Positions 18,220 to 26,724 of a stretch of 64,000 nt of DNA are shown here, piece after piece. Numbering within the stretch: the first letter of the stretch is position 1; the number at the start of each line of letters is the position of its first letter. The stretch lies in contig JANLTP010000241.1 in assembly GCA_031363055.1 (NCBI GenBank), forward strand, positions 1 to 64,000, given 5' to 3'. The notes beneath the pieces were generated by a model. That model saw only the letters and a program-made list of their open reading frames with translations. It did not search any database and had not been told where the DNA came from. The translations under genes were made by a program, and so were the position numbers. Origin of the DNA: JANLTP01 sp031363055. Its GTDB lineage: Bacteria; Pseudomonadota; Gammaproteobacteria; Burkholderiales; Burkholderiaceae_E.

Positions 18220-20115
18220 ATGAAAGATGCTCGCCCCGACACGGCCCGCCTGAACCAGGCCGTTTACCAGCAACTCGATTTTGGCGATCAAGCCGACTTT
18301 GAAGACGCCGATCGCGGTTTCATCGCCACCATTGTCGATGGCTGTGTTCGAAACGCCGATGGCAAACCGGTGTTCAATCAAGGTGACTACGAGTTTCTTG
18401 CAGACGAGGCTGCACCGCTGACGGTGAATCCCAGCCTTTGGCGACTCGCCCGACTGAATCGACGCCACGGCTTGTTTCAGGTCAGCCCGCGTATCTTTCA
18501 GGTCCGCGGCCTCGATCTGGCCAATCTGACGTTTATCGAAGGCAATAGCGGCGTCATCGTCATCGATTGTGGCACCGTCATTGAATCAGCATGTGCGGCC
18601 AAAGCGCTGTTCTATGCCCATCGACCCGCCAAGCCGATCATCGCCGTGATCTACAGCCACAGCCATGTCGATCACTACGGCGGAGTACGTGGACTCATCG
18701 ACGACGAACAAGTGCAGCGCGGCGATGTCCAGGTGATTGCGCCCGATGGCTTTATGGCGGCCGCCGTCGCCGAGAATTTGCTGGCCGGTGTACCGATGCG
18801 TCGGCGCGCGATGTTTCAGTTCGGCGCCACGCTGGCACCGGGACCCCGATCACACGTCGACAGTGGTCTGGGTCGCGGCGGCAGTCGCGGCGCGCTGAGT
18901 TTGATTGCACCGACCCTGACGATCACCCAGGCGCGCGAACGACATGTCATCGACGGCGTCGAGATTGTTTTTCAACTGACACCGAACGCCGAGGCGCCGG
19001 CCGAGATGAATTTCTTTCTACCGGGTGAGCGCGCCTTGAATCTGGCGGAAAACGCTTGTCAGGTCATGCATAACCTGTGTCCCTTGCGCGGCGCCAAGAC
19101 GCGTGATTCGCTGGCGTGGTCGAAGTATCTGGATGAAGCGCTCAACGAGTTTGTACCGTATTGCGAGGTGTCGTTTGCGCAGCATCATTGGCCGGTCTGG
19201 GGCCAGGCGCGAATCGCCCGCTTTCTGGGCGAGCAGCGAGACTTGTATCGCTATATTCATGACCAGACGCTGCGGCTGATGAGCCACGGCCACACGCCGC
19301 GCGAGATCGCCGAAGAACTCATGATGCCGAACGAATTATCGAAGCGCTGGCATGCCCGTGGCTATTACGGTGCCGTGGCCCACAATGTGCGCGCGGTCTA
19401 CGCCCACTATATGGGTCCGTATGACGGCAATCCGGCAACCTTGCATCCGTTGCCACCGGCGGCCGGCGGCACACGGTACGTTGAGTACATGGGCGGCGCC
19501 GATACGCTGTTGGCGCGTGCCCAAGCCGACTTTGATCGTGGCAACTATCGCTGGGTGGTGGAAGTGCTCAACCATCTGATCTTTGCCGAGCCACAGAATC
19601 TTCAGGCGCGCGCGCTGGCGGCCGATGCGATGGAGCAATTGGGCTATCAGTCGGAGTCAGCCACTTGGCGCAACAGCTACTTGCTGGGCGCACGCGAATT
19701 GCGCGACGGGCCACCGCGGTCCGCGCAAGCGACGACCGCGATCATCGCGGCCGAGGTGGTGGCGGCGGTGCCGCTGGAAATGTTCCTTGATGTGCTGGCC
19801 ATCCGGGTCAATGGCCCAAAGGCCCAGGACATGAAATTGCGGTTTGACTGGACCCTGACCGATGACGGTTCCTGCCGAAAAGTCACGCTGGTCAACGGTG
19901 TGTTGAATCACTCGGTGGGCAGCCACGGCGAATCGGCGCAGGCGAGCGTTCACCTGAGTCGCGGGCAATTGGCGACCATCGCTCGCAAGGGACTGACGCT
20001 CCACCAGGCTGGCGATCAGGGTTTGATCGAGATCAGGGGCGATGCGGCACTGTTCACCGCTTTTCTGCAGGTGCTCGATAGCTTCAAGCCGATGTTCGCC
20101 GTGCTCGAACCGTGA
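18220..20115 (+). CDS. Alkyl sulfatase (SdsA-type metallo-beta-lactamase fold)
   Basis: A 631-residue enzyme of the SdsA1/Yjcs/BDS1 group, which cleaves alkyl sulfates such as SDS to an alcohol and sulfate. The zinc-binding motif HSHVDH is at 147-152 and is preceded by IEGNSGVIVIDCGTV. AEMNFFLPGERALNLAENA is the second metal-site region. A dimerisation domain (QRDLYRYIHDQTLRLMSHG, YMGPYDGNPATLHPLPP) and a C-terminal SCP2-like domain (from about residue 500) follow in the usual order. No signal peptide is evident; some relatives are periplasmic. It precedes an SDR gene by 80 bp, the gap holding a three-copy 12-bp tandem repeat. Confidence 0.9.
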   Translation: MKDARPDTARLNQAVYQQLDFGDQADFEDADRGFIATIVDGCVRNADGKPVFNQGDYEFLADEAAPLTVNPSLWRLARLNRRHGLFQVSPRIFQVRGLDLANLTFIEGNSGVIVIDCGTVIESACAAKALFYAHRPAKPIIAVIYSHSHVDHYGGVRGLIDDEQVQRGDVQVIAPDGFMAAAVAENLLAGVPMRRRAMFQFGATLAPGPRSHVDSGLGRGGSRGALSLIAPTLTITQARERHVIDGVEIVFQLTPNAEAPAEMNFFLPGERALNLAENACQVMHNLCPLRGAKTRDSLAWSKYLDEALNEFVPYCEVSFAQHHWPVWGQARIARFLGEQRDLYRYIHDQTLRLMSHGHTPREIAEELMMPNELSKRWHARGYYGAVAHNVRAVYAHYMGPYDGNPATLHPLPPAAGGTRYVEYMGGADTLLARAQADFDRGNYRWVVEVLNHLIFAEPQNLQARALAADAMEQLGYQSESATWRNSYLLGARELRDGPPRSAQATTAIIAAEVVAAVPLEMFLDVLAIRVNGPKAQDMKLRFDWTLTDDGSCRKVTLVNGVLNHSVGSHGESAQASVHLSRGQLATIARKGLTLHQAGDQGLIEIRGDAALFTAFLQVLDSFKPMFAVLEP

Positions 20116-20135
20116 CGGACTGATCTAGAATCGAA

Positions 20136-20171
20136 GACGAATAAGAGGACGAATAAGAGGACGAATAAAAA
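20136..20171. repeat. 12-bp tandem repeat, three copies
   Basis: The unit GACGAATAAGAG occurs at 20136-20147 and 20148-20159, and a third copy with two changes at 20160-20171. It lies between the alkyl sulfatase stop and the SDR start, ending about 24 bp before the SDR ATG, just upstream of its ribosome site. Copy-number change would alter the leader. Confidence 0.9.
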
Positions 20172-20195
20172 GACACTTCAACCGGGGGAGCATCG

Positions 20196-20954
20196 ATGGG
20201 TAACCGAGTGCAGGGCAAGACCGTTTTAATCACCGCTGCGGCGCAAGGCATGGGGCGCGCGGCGGCGCTCAGCCTGGCGCGCGAGGGCGCACTCGTCACA
20301 GCGACCGACGTACGAATGGATCTGCTGGCTGAACTTTCGGCCGAGTCGCAACGCTCGGGTGGCCTGGCGATCGAAACCCGCCTGCTGGACGTCACCAATG
20401 ACGCCGCCATCGAAGCGCTGATCCAGGAACTGCCGCCGCTTAATGTGCTGTTCAACTGCGCTGGTTATGTGCACCAGGGCTCGATATTTGATACGTCGGA
20501 CAAGGACTGGGACTTCAGCTTCGCACTGAACGTGCGCTCGATGTTCAAGATGATCAAGACCGCGCTGCCCAAGATGCTCGCGAACGGTGGTGGCTCGATC
20601 ATCAACATGGCGTCGGTTTGTTCGTCGGTCAAGGGCTTCCCGAATCGGTTCGCTTATGGCACGACCAAGGCTGCCGTGATCGGCCTGACCAAGTCGGTCG
20701 CGGCCGATTTTGTGACCCGAGGCGTGCGTTGCAATTGCATTGGCCCGGGAACGGTCGAAACGCCCAGCCTGCATGATCGGATGAAACAGCTCGGCGATAT
20801 CGTCGAGGCGCGCAAAATGTTTGTGTCTCGCCAGCCGATGGGCCGGTTGGCGGTGGCCGAAGAGATCGTCCCGATCGTGGTTTATCTGGCCAGCGACGAA
20901 AGCATTTTCGCGACCGGACAGATATTCAATGTTGATGGCGGCATTACTATTTGA
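20196..20954 (+). CDS. Short-chain dehydrogenase/reductase
   Basis: A 252-residue classical SDR. The cofactor motif TAAAQGMG replaces the more common TGxxxGIG and is typical of the DHRS6/BDH2-like and related sugar-dehydrogenase branch. ASVCSSVKG holds the catalytic Ser and FAYGTTKAA the YxxxK pair. The GTVETPSL segment and the C-terminal FNVDGGITI are standard. The GGGGGAG-like ribosome site before ATG 20196 is strong. It is followed by an FAH-family hydrolase, a pairing seen in L-fucose/L-arabinose-type or 2,4-diketo-3-deoxy sugar-acid pathways, which I take as the likeliest context. Confidence 0.87.
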   Translation: MGNRVQGKTVLITAAAQGMGRAAALSLAREGALVTATDVRMDLLAELSAESQRSGGLAIETRLLDVTNDAAIEALIQELPPLNVLFNCAGYVHQGSIFDTSDKDWDFSFALNVRSMFKMIKTALPKMLANGGGSIINMASVCSSVKGFPNRFAYGTTKAAVIGLTKSVAADFVTRGVRCNCIGPGTVETPSLHDRMKQLGDIVEARKMFVSRQPMGRLAVAEEIVPIVVYLASDESIFATGQIFNVDGGITI

Positions 20955-20998
20955 TTCAATTTTCAGTGGCATTGTTCGAAGACTAGGAGAAGCAGGAT

Positions 20999-21850
20999 AT
21001 GAAACTCGTTCGGTATGGCAAGGTAGGCAAGGAAAAGCCAGGGCTCATCGACAAGGACGGCAAGCTGCGTGACCTCTCGAAGGTCATCAAGGATATTGGC
21101 CCGAAGGAGCTGGCGCCGAAATCGCTGGCCAAACTCGCCAAAATGAAGACCGACAAATTGCCGCTGGTTCGCGGCAAGCCGCGCATGGGCATTCCCTTTT
21201 CGGGAACCACCAAGTTCGTGGCGATCGGCCTGAACTACTCGGACCATGCCGCCGAGACCGGCAACCCGATTCCGAAAGAGCCGATCGTATTTCACAAGAC
21301 GCTGTCTTCAATGAACGGGCCCAACGATGACGTGATGCTGATCAAGGGCTCGGTCAAGACCGATTGGGAAGTGGAACTCGGCATTGTCATTGGCACCCAG
21401 GCACGCAGCGTCAGCAAGAAATCGGCACTCGAGCACGTGGCCGGTTATTGCGTCGTCAACGATGTCTCGGAGCGCGAATGGCAAAGCGAACGCGGCCCGA
21501 CCTGGGACAAGGGCAAGGGCGCCGATACCTACGGCCCGATTGGTCCTTGGCTCGTCACCACCGACGAAATCACGAACCCGCAGAACCTCGAAATGTATTG
21601 CGACGTCAATGGCGAAAAACGCCAGCGTGGCAACACCAAGACCATGATTTTCGACTGTGCGACCCTGATCTCATACGTCAGTAAATTCATGACCTTGAAT
21701 CCCGGTGACATCATTACCACCGGCACGCCGCCCGGCGTTGCGCTGGGTATGAAGCCGGTGCCGATTTTTCTGAAGGCGAACGATGTCTTGACGCTGGGCA
21801 TCGGTGGTCTGGGCGATCAGAAACAGAAGTTCGTCAAGTACAAGGGCTGA
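20999..21850 (+). CDS. Fumarylacetoacetate hydrolase-family protein
   Basis: A 283-residue FAH-fold enzyme resembling ureidoglycolate lyase and 2,4-diketo-3-deoxy-L-fuconate hydrolase. The family core is complete: AIGLNYSDHAAETG, FHKTLSSMNGPNDDV, DWEVELGIVIG and GYCVVNDVSEREWQ contain the metal-binding acidic residues, and PGDIITTGTPPGV is the C-terminal signature. The insertion GPTWDKGKGADTYGPIGPW is typical of the diketo-acid hydrolase branch. An AGGAGAAGCAGG ribosome site precedes ATG 20999. With the SDR upstream, oxidation of a keto-deoxy sugar acid and hydrolytic cleavage of the diketo acid is a reasonable reading. Confidence 0.87.
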   Translation: MKLVRYGKVGKEKPGLIDKDGKLRDLSKVIKDIGPKELAPKSLAKLAKMKTDKLPLVRGKPRMGIPFSGTTKFVAIGLNYSDHAAETGNPIPKEPIVFHKTLSSMNGPNDDVMLIKGSVKTDWEVELGIVIGTQARSVSKKSALEHVAGYCVVNDVSEREWQSERGPTWDKGKGADTYGPIGPWLVTTDEITNPQNLEMYCDVNGEKRQRGNTKTMIFDCATLISYVSKFMTLNPGDIITTGTPPGVALGMKPVPIFLKANDVLTLGIGGLGDQKQKFVKYKG

Positions 21851-21881
21851 CCGTATGATTGCTGTCAGTACAAGGGCTGAC
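21837..21881. repeat. Partial 30-bp duplication at the FAH gene end
   Basis: AGTACAAGGGCTGAC occurs at 21837-21851, spanning the stop codon, and again at 21867-21881, 30 bp later. The second copy also forms a TGTCAG/CTGACA hairpin (21863-21882). It looks like a small tail duplication. Confidence 0.85.
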
Positions 21882-21985
21882 ATCTCCTTCATGTTTCTTC
21901 ATAAATCCAGACAACCGCTTTACTTGAGGCAGTTAAGATTTCAATCACGGACAGATTGACTGTCTCTTTGTTGAAAGGAAATGAA

Positions 21986-22564
21986 ATGAGAAACATTTTT
22001 GGTTCGCGTTTTGGCGGTGGTCACGGTCACGGTCGTGGTCGTGGGTGGATGTTGGGCGGTATTGCGGCGGCCGTGCTTTCGATGAGTGCCTGTGCCCAGT
22101 CGGGCCCCGGCGGTCCGGGTGCAATGGCGGCGGGCGGTCATCATGGTGGCTGGGGTCATGGAGCCCGCGGCTCCATGACGCCCGAGCAGATGAACGCCCG
22201 GATCGACAAGGTCGTTGATCGCGCGTTGTCGTCGGTTGACGGCACCGCCGATCAGAAGCTGAAGGTCGGCGCGATTGCCAAGCAGGCGGCCGGTGAACTG
22301 CGTCCATTGCGCGAAAGTCATGCCAATGCACGCAAGAAAGCGGTCGAGTTGTTGTCGGCTGCAACCGTCGATCGTGCCGCGCTCGAGAAAGTACGCGCTG
22401 AGGAATTGCAGACCGCCGACGCGGTATCGAAGCGCATGACTCAGGCGATTGCCGATGCTGCCGAAGTCTTGACGCCCGATCAGCGCACGAAACTGCGCGA
22501 TCGGATGTCGAAGCGTTGGGGTCGTGGTCCGGCTGCCGAGTTCATGCCTTCGATCAACGGTTGA
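21986..22564 (+). CDS. Spy/CpxP-like periplasmic protein
   Basis: A 192-residue exported protein. ATG 21986, with an AAAGGA ribosome site, starts a Gly/His/Arg-rich leader (RFGGGHGHGRGRG), followed by a hydrophobic segment ending in LSMSAC, a possible lipobox. A second Gly/His-rich stretch follows, then a helical domain with MTPEQMNARIDKV and LTPDQRTKLRDRM, the two LTxxQ-type repeats of the Spy/CpxP chaperone and metal-sensor family. It lies directly upstream of a response regulator and histidine kinase. In this arrangement the small protein is usually regulated by, or signals to, the kinase for envelope stress or metals. The His-rich parts make metal binding plausible but untested. Confidence 0.75.
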   Translation: MRNIFGSRFGGGHGHGRGRGWMLGGIAAAVLSMSACAQSGPGGPGAMAAGGHHGGWGHGARGSMTPEQMNARIDKVVDRALSSVDGTADQKLKVGAIAKQAAGELRPLRESHANARKKAVELLSAATVDRAALEKVRAEELQTADAVSKRMTQAIADAAEVLTPDQRTKLRDRMSKRWGRGPAAEFMPSING

Positions 22565-22618
22565 GCCGGCTCCGGTCGGCCACTGTTCGGTGTTGATTTT
22601 GACCGGTCTGCCGGTCAC

Positions 22619-23326
22619 ATGAGTCGGGTGCTCATGATTGAGGACGACCATCGTCTCGCGACGATGGTCCGTTCTTATTTGTCGGCCTCCGGGTTTGAGG
22701 TCGCCGTTGCCGATGATGCCGCCCGTGGCTTGCGCCTGCTCGATAAACAACCGTTTGATCTGGTCTTGCTCGATTTGATGTTGCCCGATGCCGACGGTCT
22801 GACGGTTTGCCGTCAAATTCGAAGCCATTCGGCCATTCCGATCATTATGGTCACGGCCAAGGGAGACATTACCGATCGCGTCGTCGGCCTTGAATTGGGT
22901 GCCGATGACTATCTGGCCAAGCCCTTCGAGCCGCGTGAGCTGCTGGCGCGGATTCGAGCGGTGCTCAGACGCCACCAGGGACAGGCGAACCTGCCTGGTC
23001 AGGTGCTCAGTTTTGGTCGTCTCGAAATTGATGTTGCCGCTCGCCAGGTGCGAATCGCCGGACAACTCTGCGAGCTGACCTCACGGCAATATGAGTTGCT
23101 GCTCGTCATGGCGCAACGCGCCGGCCGCGTGCTGTCGCGTGATCAACTGGTCGGTTATCTGCCCGATCATGGCACGGACAGTGGCGCTGATGGCGACGCG
23201 ATTGCGCGCTCGATTGATGTTCACATTGGCCGGATTCGGCAGGCCATCGAAGACGATCCGCATCATCCGCTGAGGATCATCACCGTTCGCGGTGCCGGTT
23301 ACGTCTTTGCCAAATCGCAGGAATAG
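22619..23326 (+). CDS. OmpR-family response regulator
   Basis: A 235-residue regulator with an N-terminal receiver and a C-terminal winged-helix DNA-binding domain. Phosphoacceptor Asp52 (LLDLMLPD), the acidic pair EDD at 8-10, Thr79 and Lys101 (KPFEPRELLARIRAVLRR) are all in place. The output domain has ELTSRQYELLLVMAQRAGRVLSRDQL and ends VRGAGYVFA. It is closest in layout to RstA/CpxR. It precedes the histidine kinase by 2 bp and follows the Spy-like gene by 54 bp. Confidence 0.93.
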   Translation: MSRVLMIEDDHRLATMVRSYLSASGFEVAVADDAARGLRLLDKQPFDLVLLDLMLPDADGLTVCRQIRSHSAIPIIMVTAKGDITDRVVGLELGADDYLAKPFEPRELLARIRAVLRRHQGQANLPGQVLSFGRLEIDVAARQVRIAGQLCELTSRQYELLLVMAQRAGRVLSRDQLVGYLPDHGTDSGADGDAIARSIDVHIGRIRQAIEDDPHHPLRIITVRGAGYVFAKSQE

Positions 23327-23328
23327 GC

Positions 23329-24726
23329 GTGTTTCGCGTCAATTTGTTTCGCCGCAGCCTGTTTCGATCGTTTTTCATGCGGGTCTATCTGGGCCTGATG
23401 GCGATCTCTTTGTTGTTCACCTTGATCGCAACCCTGGGCTGGGACTACGCGCCGCACCAGGAGCGTGATCGTCGCCATCACCTGTCGTCGATTGCCGGTG
23501 AAATTGCGGCCGGACTTTTGCCGGCTGACAAATCTGATCCTGCGAAAATAGAACAAGTGTTGGTGTACTGGCAGACGCGCGCCTCGATCGACCTGGCAGT
23601 CTTTGACGGTGGCGGCCAACTGGTGGCCAGCGCCGGTCGGGCGCCGCCCGAGTTCTCCGAGCTGCAGTCACGTATGAATTTTCGCTCAGGACCCGGACGC
23701 GGATTTCTCGCGCCGCTGCCCGATGGTCGAAGCCTGTTCGTGCGGCCCAGCACGCGTGGTGGTCGCAGTGGATTTCTGCGCGGATGGCTGGGTTTTTTCT
23801 GGACCATTACGATTGCGACCCTGTTGCTGGGTTTGGTCTCCTATCCGGTCGCCCGTCGCTTGAGTGCGCGTATCGAACGCCTCGAAAAGGGCGTTCAGGA
23901 ACTCGGAGCGGGTAACTTGAAGGCCAGGGTGCAAGTCGAGGGCAATGACGAGGTCGCGTCGCTGGCGGCCAGCTTTAACCAGTCGGCAGAGCGGGTCGAG
24001 CAGTTGCTCGGCGCGCAACGCAGCTTGCTGGCCAATGCCTCGCATGAATTGCGCTCGCCGTTGGCGCGGATTCGCATGGCGTTGGAACTTTTACCCAAAG
24101 CGGGCGAGTCGGCGGAACTGGGCGAGGAGCTGCGCGTGGAACTGACGCGTGATATTCGCGAACTCGATCAATTGGTCGACGAGATCCTTTTGGCCAGCCG
24201 CCTGCAGGCCGATTCTGGTGCCGCCGCCGAGGTTTTTGAGGAACTCGATCTGGCAGCGTTATGTGCCGAGGAATGTGCTCGGGTTGACGCCAGTTTTCTG
24301 CTAAATGAGGCACAGTCGATCGCGTCGTTGGGCGCACAGTCGGGCGCACAGTCGGGCGCTGGCATCGAAGCCAGCAAACCGGCGCTGACCCGGGGCGATT
24401 CGAGGTTGCTGCGGCGCTTGATTCGAAATCTGCTTGAGAACGCCCAGCGTTATGGCGGCGGTTCGCCGATCGAATTGAGCCTCGACTCCACCGAAATGAT
24501 CGTTTCCGATCGAGGCGCGGGCGTACCTGAAGAAGATCGCACCCGAATTTTTGAGCCGTTCTATCGCAGCAAGAACGCCAGCGAAAAGAGTGGCGGTGTC
24601 GGATTGGGTTTATCGCTCGCGCAGCAAATTGCGGTGCGCCATGGTGCGTCAATCCTCTGTCGAGCGCGCGCCGGCGGTGGCAGCGAATTTGTGGTCAGAT
24701 TTGGCCCGTCTCGCTCAACTGCCTAG
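23329..24726 (+). CDS. Membrane sensor histidine kinase
   Basis: A 465-residue sensor kinase started by GTG 23329. Two membrane helices (about 18-38 and 152-174) flank a periplasmic domain of about 110 residues. A HAMP linker leads to the dimerisation domain with phosphorylated His239 (NASHELRSPLARI). The ATPase domain has the N box (LIRNLLENAQRYGGG), the DRGAG G1 motif, the F box FEPFYR and the GVGLGLSLAQQI G2 motif. A 12-bp tandem repeat at about 24327-24361 adds GAQSGAQSGA in the linker ahead of the N box. The 3' end overlaps the convergent XRE gene by 32 bp. Topology is like CpxA/RstB; the signal is unknown. Confidence 0.92.
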   Translation: MFRVNLFRRSLFRSFFMRVYLGLMAISLLFTLIATLGWDYAPHQERDRRHHLSSIAGEIAAGLLPADKSDPAKIEQVLVYWQTRASIDLAVFDGGGQLVASAGRAPPEFSELQSRMNFRSGPGRGFLAPLPDGRSLFVRPSTRGGRSGFLRGWLGFFWTITIATLLLGLVSYPVARRLSARIERLEKGVQELGAGNLKARVQVEGNDEVASLAASFNQSAERVEQLLGAQRSLLANASHELRSPLARIRMALELLPKAGESAELGEELRVELTRDIRELDQLVDEILLASRLQADSGAAAEVFEELDLAALCAEECARVDASFLLNEAQSIASLGAQSGAQSGAGIEASKPALTRGDSRLLRRLIRNLLENAQRYGGGSPIELSLDSTEMIVSDRGAGVPEEDRTRIFEPFYRSKNASEKSGGVGLGLSLAQQIAVRHGASILCRARAGGGSEFVVRFGPSRSTA

Positions 24727-25321
24727 CCTCACTGCGCATATGGTCCAGTTCCCGTTCGTTGCCCAGGCACAGAGAAAGCATTCGCGCGTCGCCGGTACCC
24801 ACTGAGATGAAGGCGTGCGGTGTTGAACTATCGAAGTAAGTACTGTCGCCCACGGTCAAGTAAAGCGGCGCGTAAATCGCGGTATGCATCTCGACCGCGC
24901 CCTCAAGAACGTAGATGTATTCCTCACCGACATGACTGCTGAAACTTTCGAACTCGCCGATATTGCGCGCGCGTACGATCATCATCAGGGGAATCATCAT
25001 CTTTTGGGTTAGTTCAGTGGCCTGTACTTCGTAGCCGTACTGAGCAGTTGCGAACTTGACGCCTTCGCCGGCCCTTGTAATCACACGACGGCCGGACACG
25101 AAGTTCTTTCGTTCCGGATTCAACAGTTCGTCGAAACCCAAGCCAAGTCCATGCGAGAGCTTCAACAAAGTATCGAATGACGCCCCGTTCAGTTGGTTCT
25201 CAACCTTGGACAGGGTGGAAACGCCTACGCCGGTCATCTGGCTTACTTTCTCCAGTGTCCAGCCCTTTTGCCGACGAAGTTCAGCCAACCGTGCGCCAAG
25301 CTTCTGGGGCTTAGTTTCCAT
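24695..25321 (-). CDS. XRE-family regulator with cupin domain
   Basis: A 208-residue transcription factor. The N-terminal helix-turn-helix spans about residues 8-62 (GVGVSTLSKVENQLNGASFDT holds the recognition helix) and a C-terminal cupin barrel spans about 100-185 (HVGEEYIYVLEGAVEMHT, GDSTYFDSSTPHAF). Regulators of this class often respond to small amino-acid-like or carboxylate ligands held in the cupin. It is divergent from the DSD1-type PLP enzyme and TRAP genes, and the 136-bp AT-rich gap between them contains two palindromes and a promoter-like site, so it very probably controls that operon. Confidence 0.9.
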   Translation of the reverse strand: METKPQKLGARLAELRRQKGWTLEKVSQMTGVGVSTLSKVENQLNGASFDTLLKLSHGLGLGFDELLNPERKNFVSGRRVITRAGEGVKFATAQYGYEVQATELTQKMMIPLMMIVRARNIGEFESFSSHVGEEYIYVLEGAVEMHTAIYAPLYLTVGDSTYFDSSTPHAFISVGTGDARMLSLCLGNERELDHMRSEARQLSETGQI

Positions 25322-25393
25322 ATGAGTCTCACTGCTACTGTCTATTGAATCGCCGAATTATGGCGCAAAACGGCATTGCACTTATCCAACCAG

Positions 25394-25440
25394 AAAGATA
25401 ATTTTCTTTATTGACAATTTTTTCGAAAAGGAAAAAAATA
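25394..25440 (+). promoter_or_regulatory. Promoter and palindromes ahead of the DSD1/TRAP operon
   Basis: TTGACA at 25411-25416 is followed after 18 bases by AAAATA (25435-25440), a weak sigma70-type -10 element; AAAAAT at spacing 17 is an alternative. A near-perfect 16-bp palindrome (AAAGATAATTTTCTTT, 25394-25409) abuts the -35, and a perfect 10-bp palindrome TTTTCGAAAA (25420-25429) lies in the spacer. Both are candidate sites for the divergent XRE-cupin regulator. Confidence 0.5.
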
Positions 25441-25457
25441 GCTCGTGAAGTAAACAA

Positions 25458-26675
25458 TTGCTGATTTATCCAGGTCACTGCCCCGTGGGTACATCCCAAA
25501 CAGCTAGCCGCTCGGAGATCGAGCACTTCGGTGTCGATTGGGATGTATGGGCGAGCGGTAGCCGGCTTCCGACTCCCTATGTGGCCGTCCATTTAAATCG
25601 ACTGCAGGCGAATCTGGATCGAGTTGCAAAGATCGGCCGAGCTCATGCCGTATCGCTCAGACCGCATGTCAAAACCCATAAATGTATTGAAATCGCTCGA
25701 ATGCAGCGAGACCTCGGAGCGATCGGCATTACAGCTTCGAAGCCACAGGAGGCTCTGGTTTTCATCGAAGCAGGTGTTCCGTCCGTAACGATTGCGTACC
25801 CGATAGTCGTACCGAGATCGGCACAAGCGTTGCTCGCAAGCGCTGCGCGCATGAACTGTGACCTTCGGTTCGTCGTTGATAGTCCAGAAGGCGTCAATGC
25901 TATCGCCACGAATGTAGCCAACGGCAGCAAGGCGGCAGTCTTTCTGGAGATCGATGTCGGGCTCGAGCGCTGCGGAGTCAGGCCAGGGAGTGAAGCGTTG
26001 ATTCGGATGGCTGAAGCGATACGCCGCTCGAATAAATTGGACTTTCGCGGAATCCTTTCGCACGCCGGGCATGCGTACGCTGCGCAAGGTCTTGAAGAAA
26101 TCGCGGCCATCGCGAAAAGCGAGTTGCTCCAGTTGAGGCAAGCTGTTGATCAGCTTGCATCGTGCAATGTCTGGGTTGAAGAGGTCTCCGTTGGTTCGAC
26201 GCCGACCGTTCTGGCCGCCGAGTCTTTTGCGGGTGCCACTGAAATTCGCCCAGGCAACTATGTCTTCCTGGACGACACGGCTTGTCGTCTCGGTATCGCT
26301 TCAATGCATCATCTCGCGCTCGGAATTGTGGCCACCGTCGTAAGCGTTAATCAACGTTACTGCATCGTCGACGCGGGTTCCAAGGTTCTGAGTTCGGATA
26401 CCGGTGCGCACGGCACGGGCGGTGGCGACTTTGGGGTCTGCTTTGAACTTGATCCAACCGCTACTTCCGCTCGGTACGGTCGTCGGGTTGCGCGCCTGTC
26501 GGAAGAGCATGGCTTTATTGAGCATAAAGGCGATCCGATCCTGATCGGCAAGAGAGTCATTGTGTTTCCCAATCACTCCTGTCCGGCGGTCAATCTTGCA
26601 GATCAGTTAGTCATTTTGGAAAAGTCTCGGGAACCAGTCTTTTGGGCGGTCGCTGCGCGGGGCAAAACGACCTGA
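25458..26675 (+). CDS. DSD1-family PLP enzyme (D-threonine aldolase/D-serine dehydratase-like)
   Basis: A fold-type III PLP enzyme of about 400 residues. The family includes metal-dependent D-threonine aldolase, eukaryotic-type D-serine dehydratase and 3-hydroxyaspartate aldolase. The PLP lysine is in RPHVKTHK (Lys72 counted from 25458). FLEIDVGLERCGV and LSHAGHAYAA line the barrel, and PNHSCPAVNLAD near the C-terminus supplies the His and Cys that bind the metal. The start is unsure: TTG 25458 opens the frame, but GTG 25485 is also possible and neither has a strong ribosome site. It heads an operon with a TRAP transporter, suggesting import and breakdown of a D-amino or beta-hydroxy amino acid. 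Confidence 0.82.
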   Translation: MLIYPGHCPVGTSQTASRSEIEHFGVDWDVWASGSRLPTPYVAVHLNRLQANLDRVAKIGRAHAVSLRPHVKTHKCIEIARMQRDLGAIGITASKPQEALVFIEAGVPSVTIAYPIVVPRSAQALLASAARMNCDLRFVVDSPEGVNAIATNVANGSKAAVFLEIDVGLERCGVRPGSEALIRMAEAIRRSNKLDFRGILSHAGHAYAAQGLEEIAAIAKSELLQLRQAVDQLASCNVWVEEVSVGSTPTVLAAESFAGATEIRPGNYVFLDDTACRLGIASMHHLALGIVATVVSVNQRYCIVDAGSKVLSSDTGAHGTGGGDFGVCFELDPTATSARYGRRVARLSEEHGFIEHKGDPILIGKRVIVFPNHSCPAVNLADQLVILEKSREPVFWAVAARGKTT

Positions 26676-26724
26676 GCCCGAATCAATCAATTCGAACCCA
26701 TTGACACAGTTAGAGGAGATGAAG

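Noticed and set aside
21941..23065. A 374-codon minus-strand frame over the Spy-like and response-regulator genes
   Set aside because: The sense genes are well supported. The antisense product is a Thr/Arg/His-rich composition artefact.
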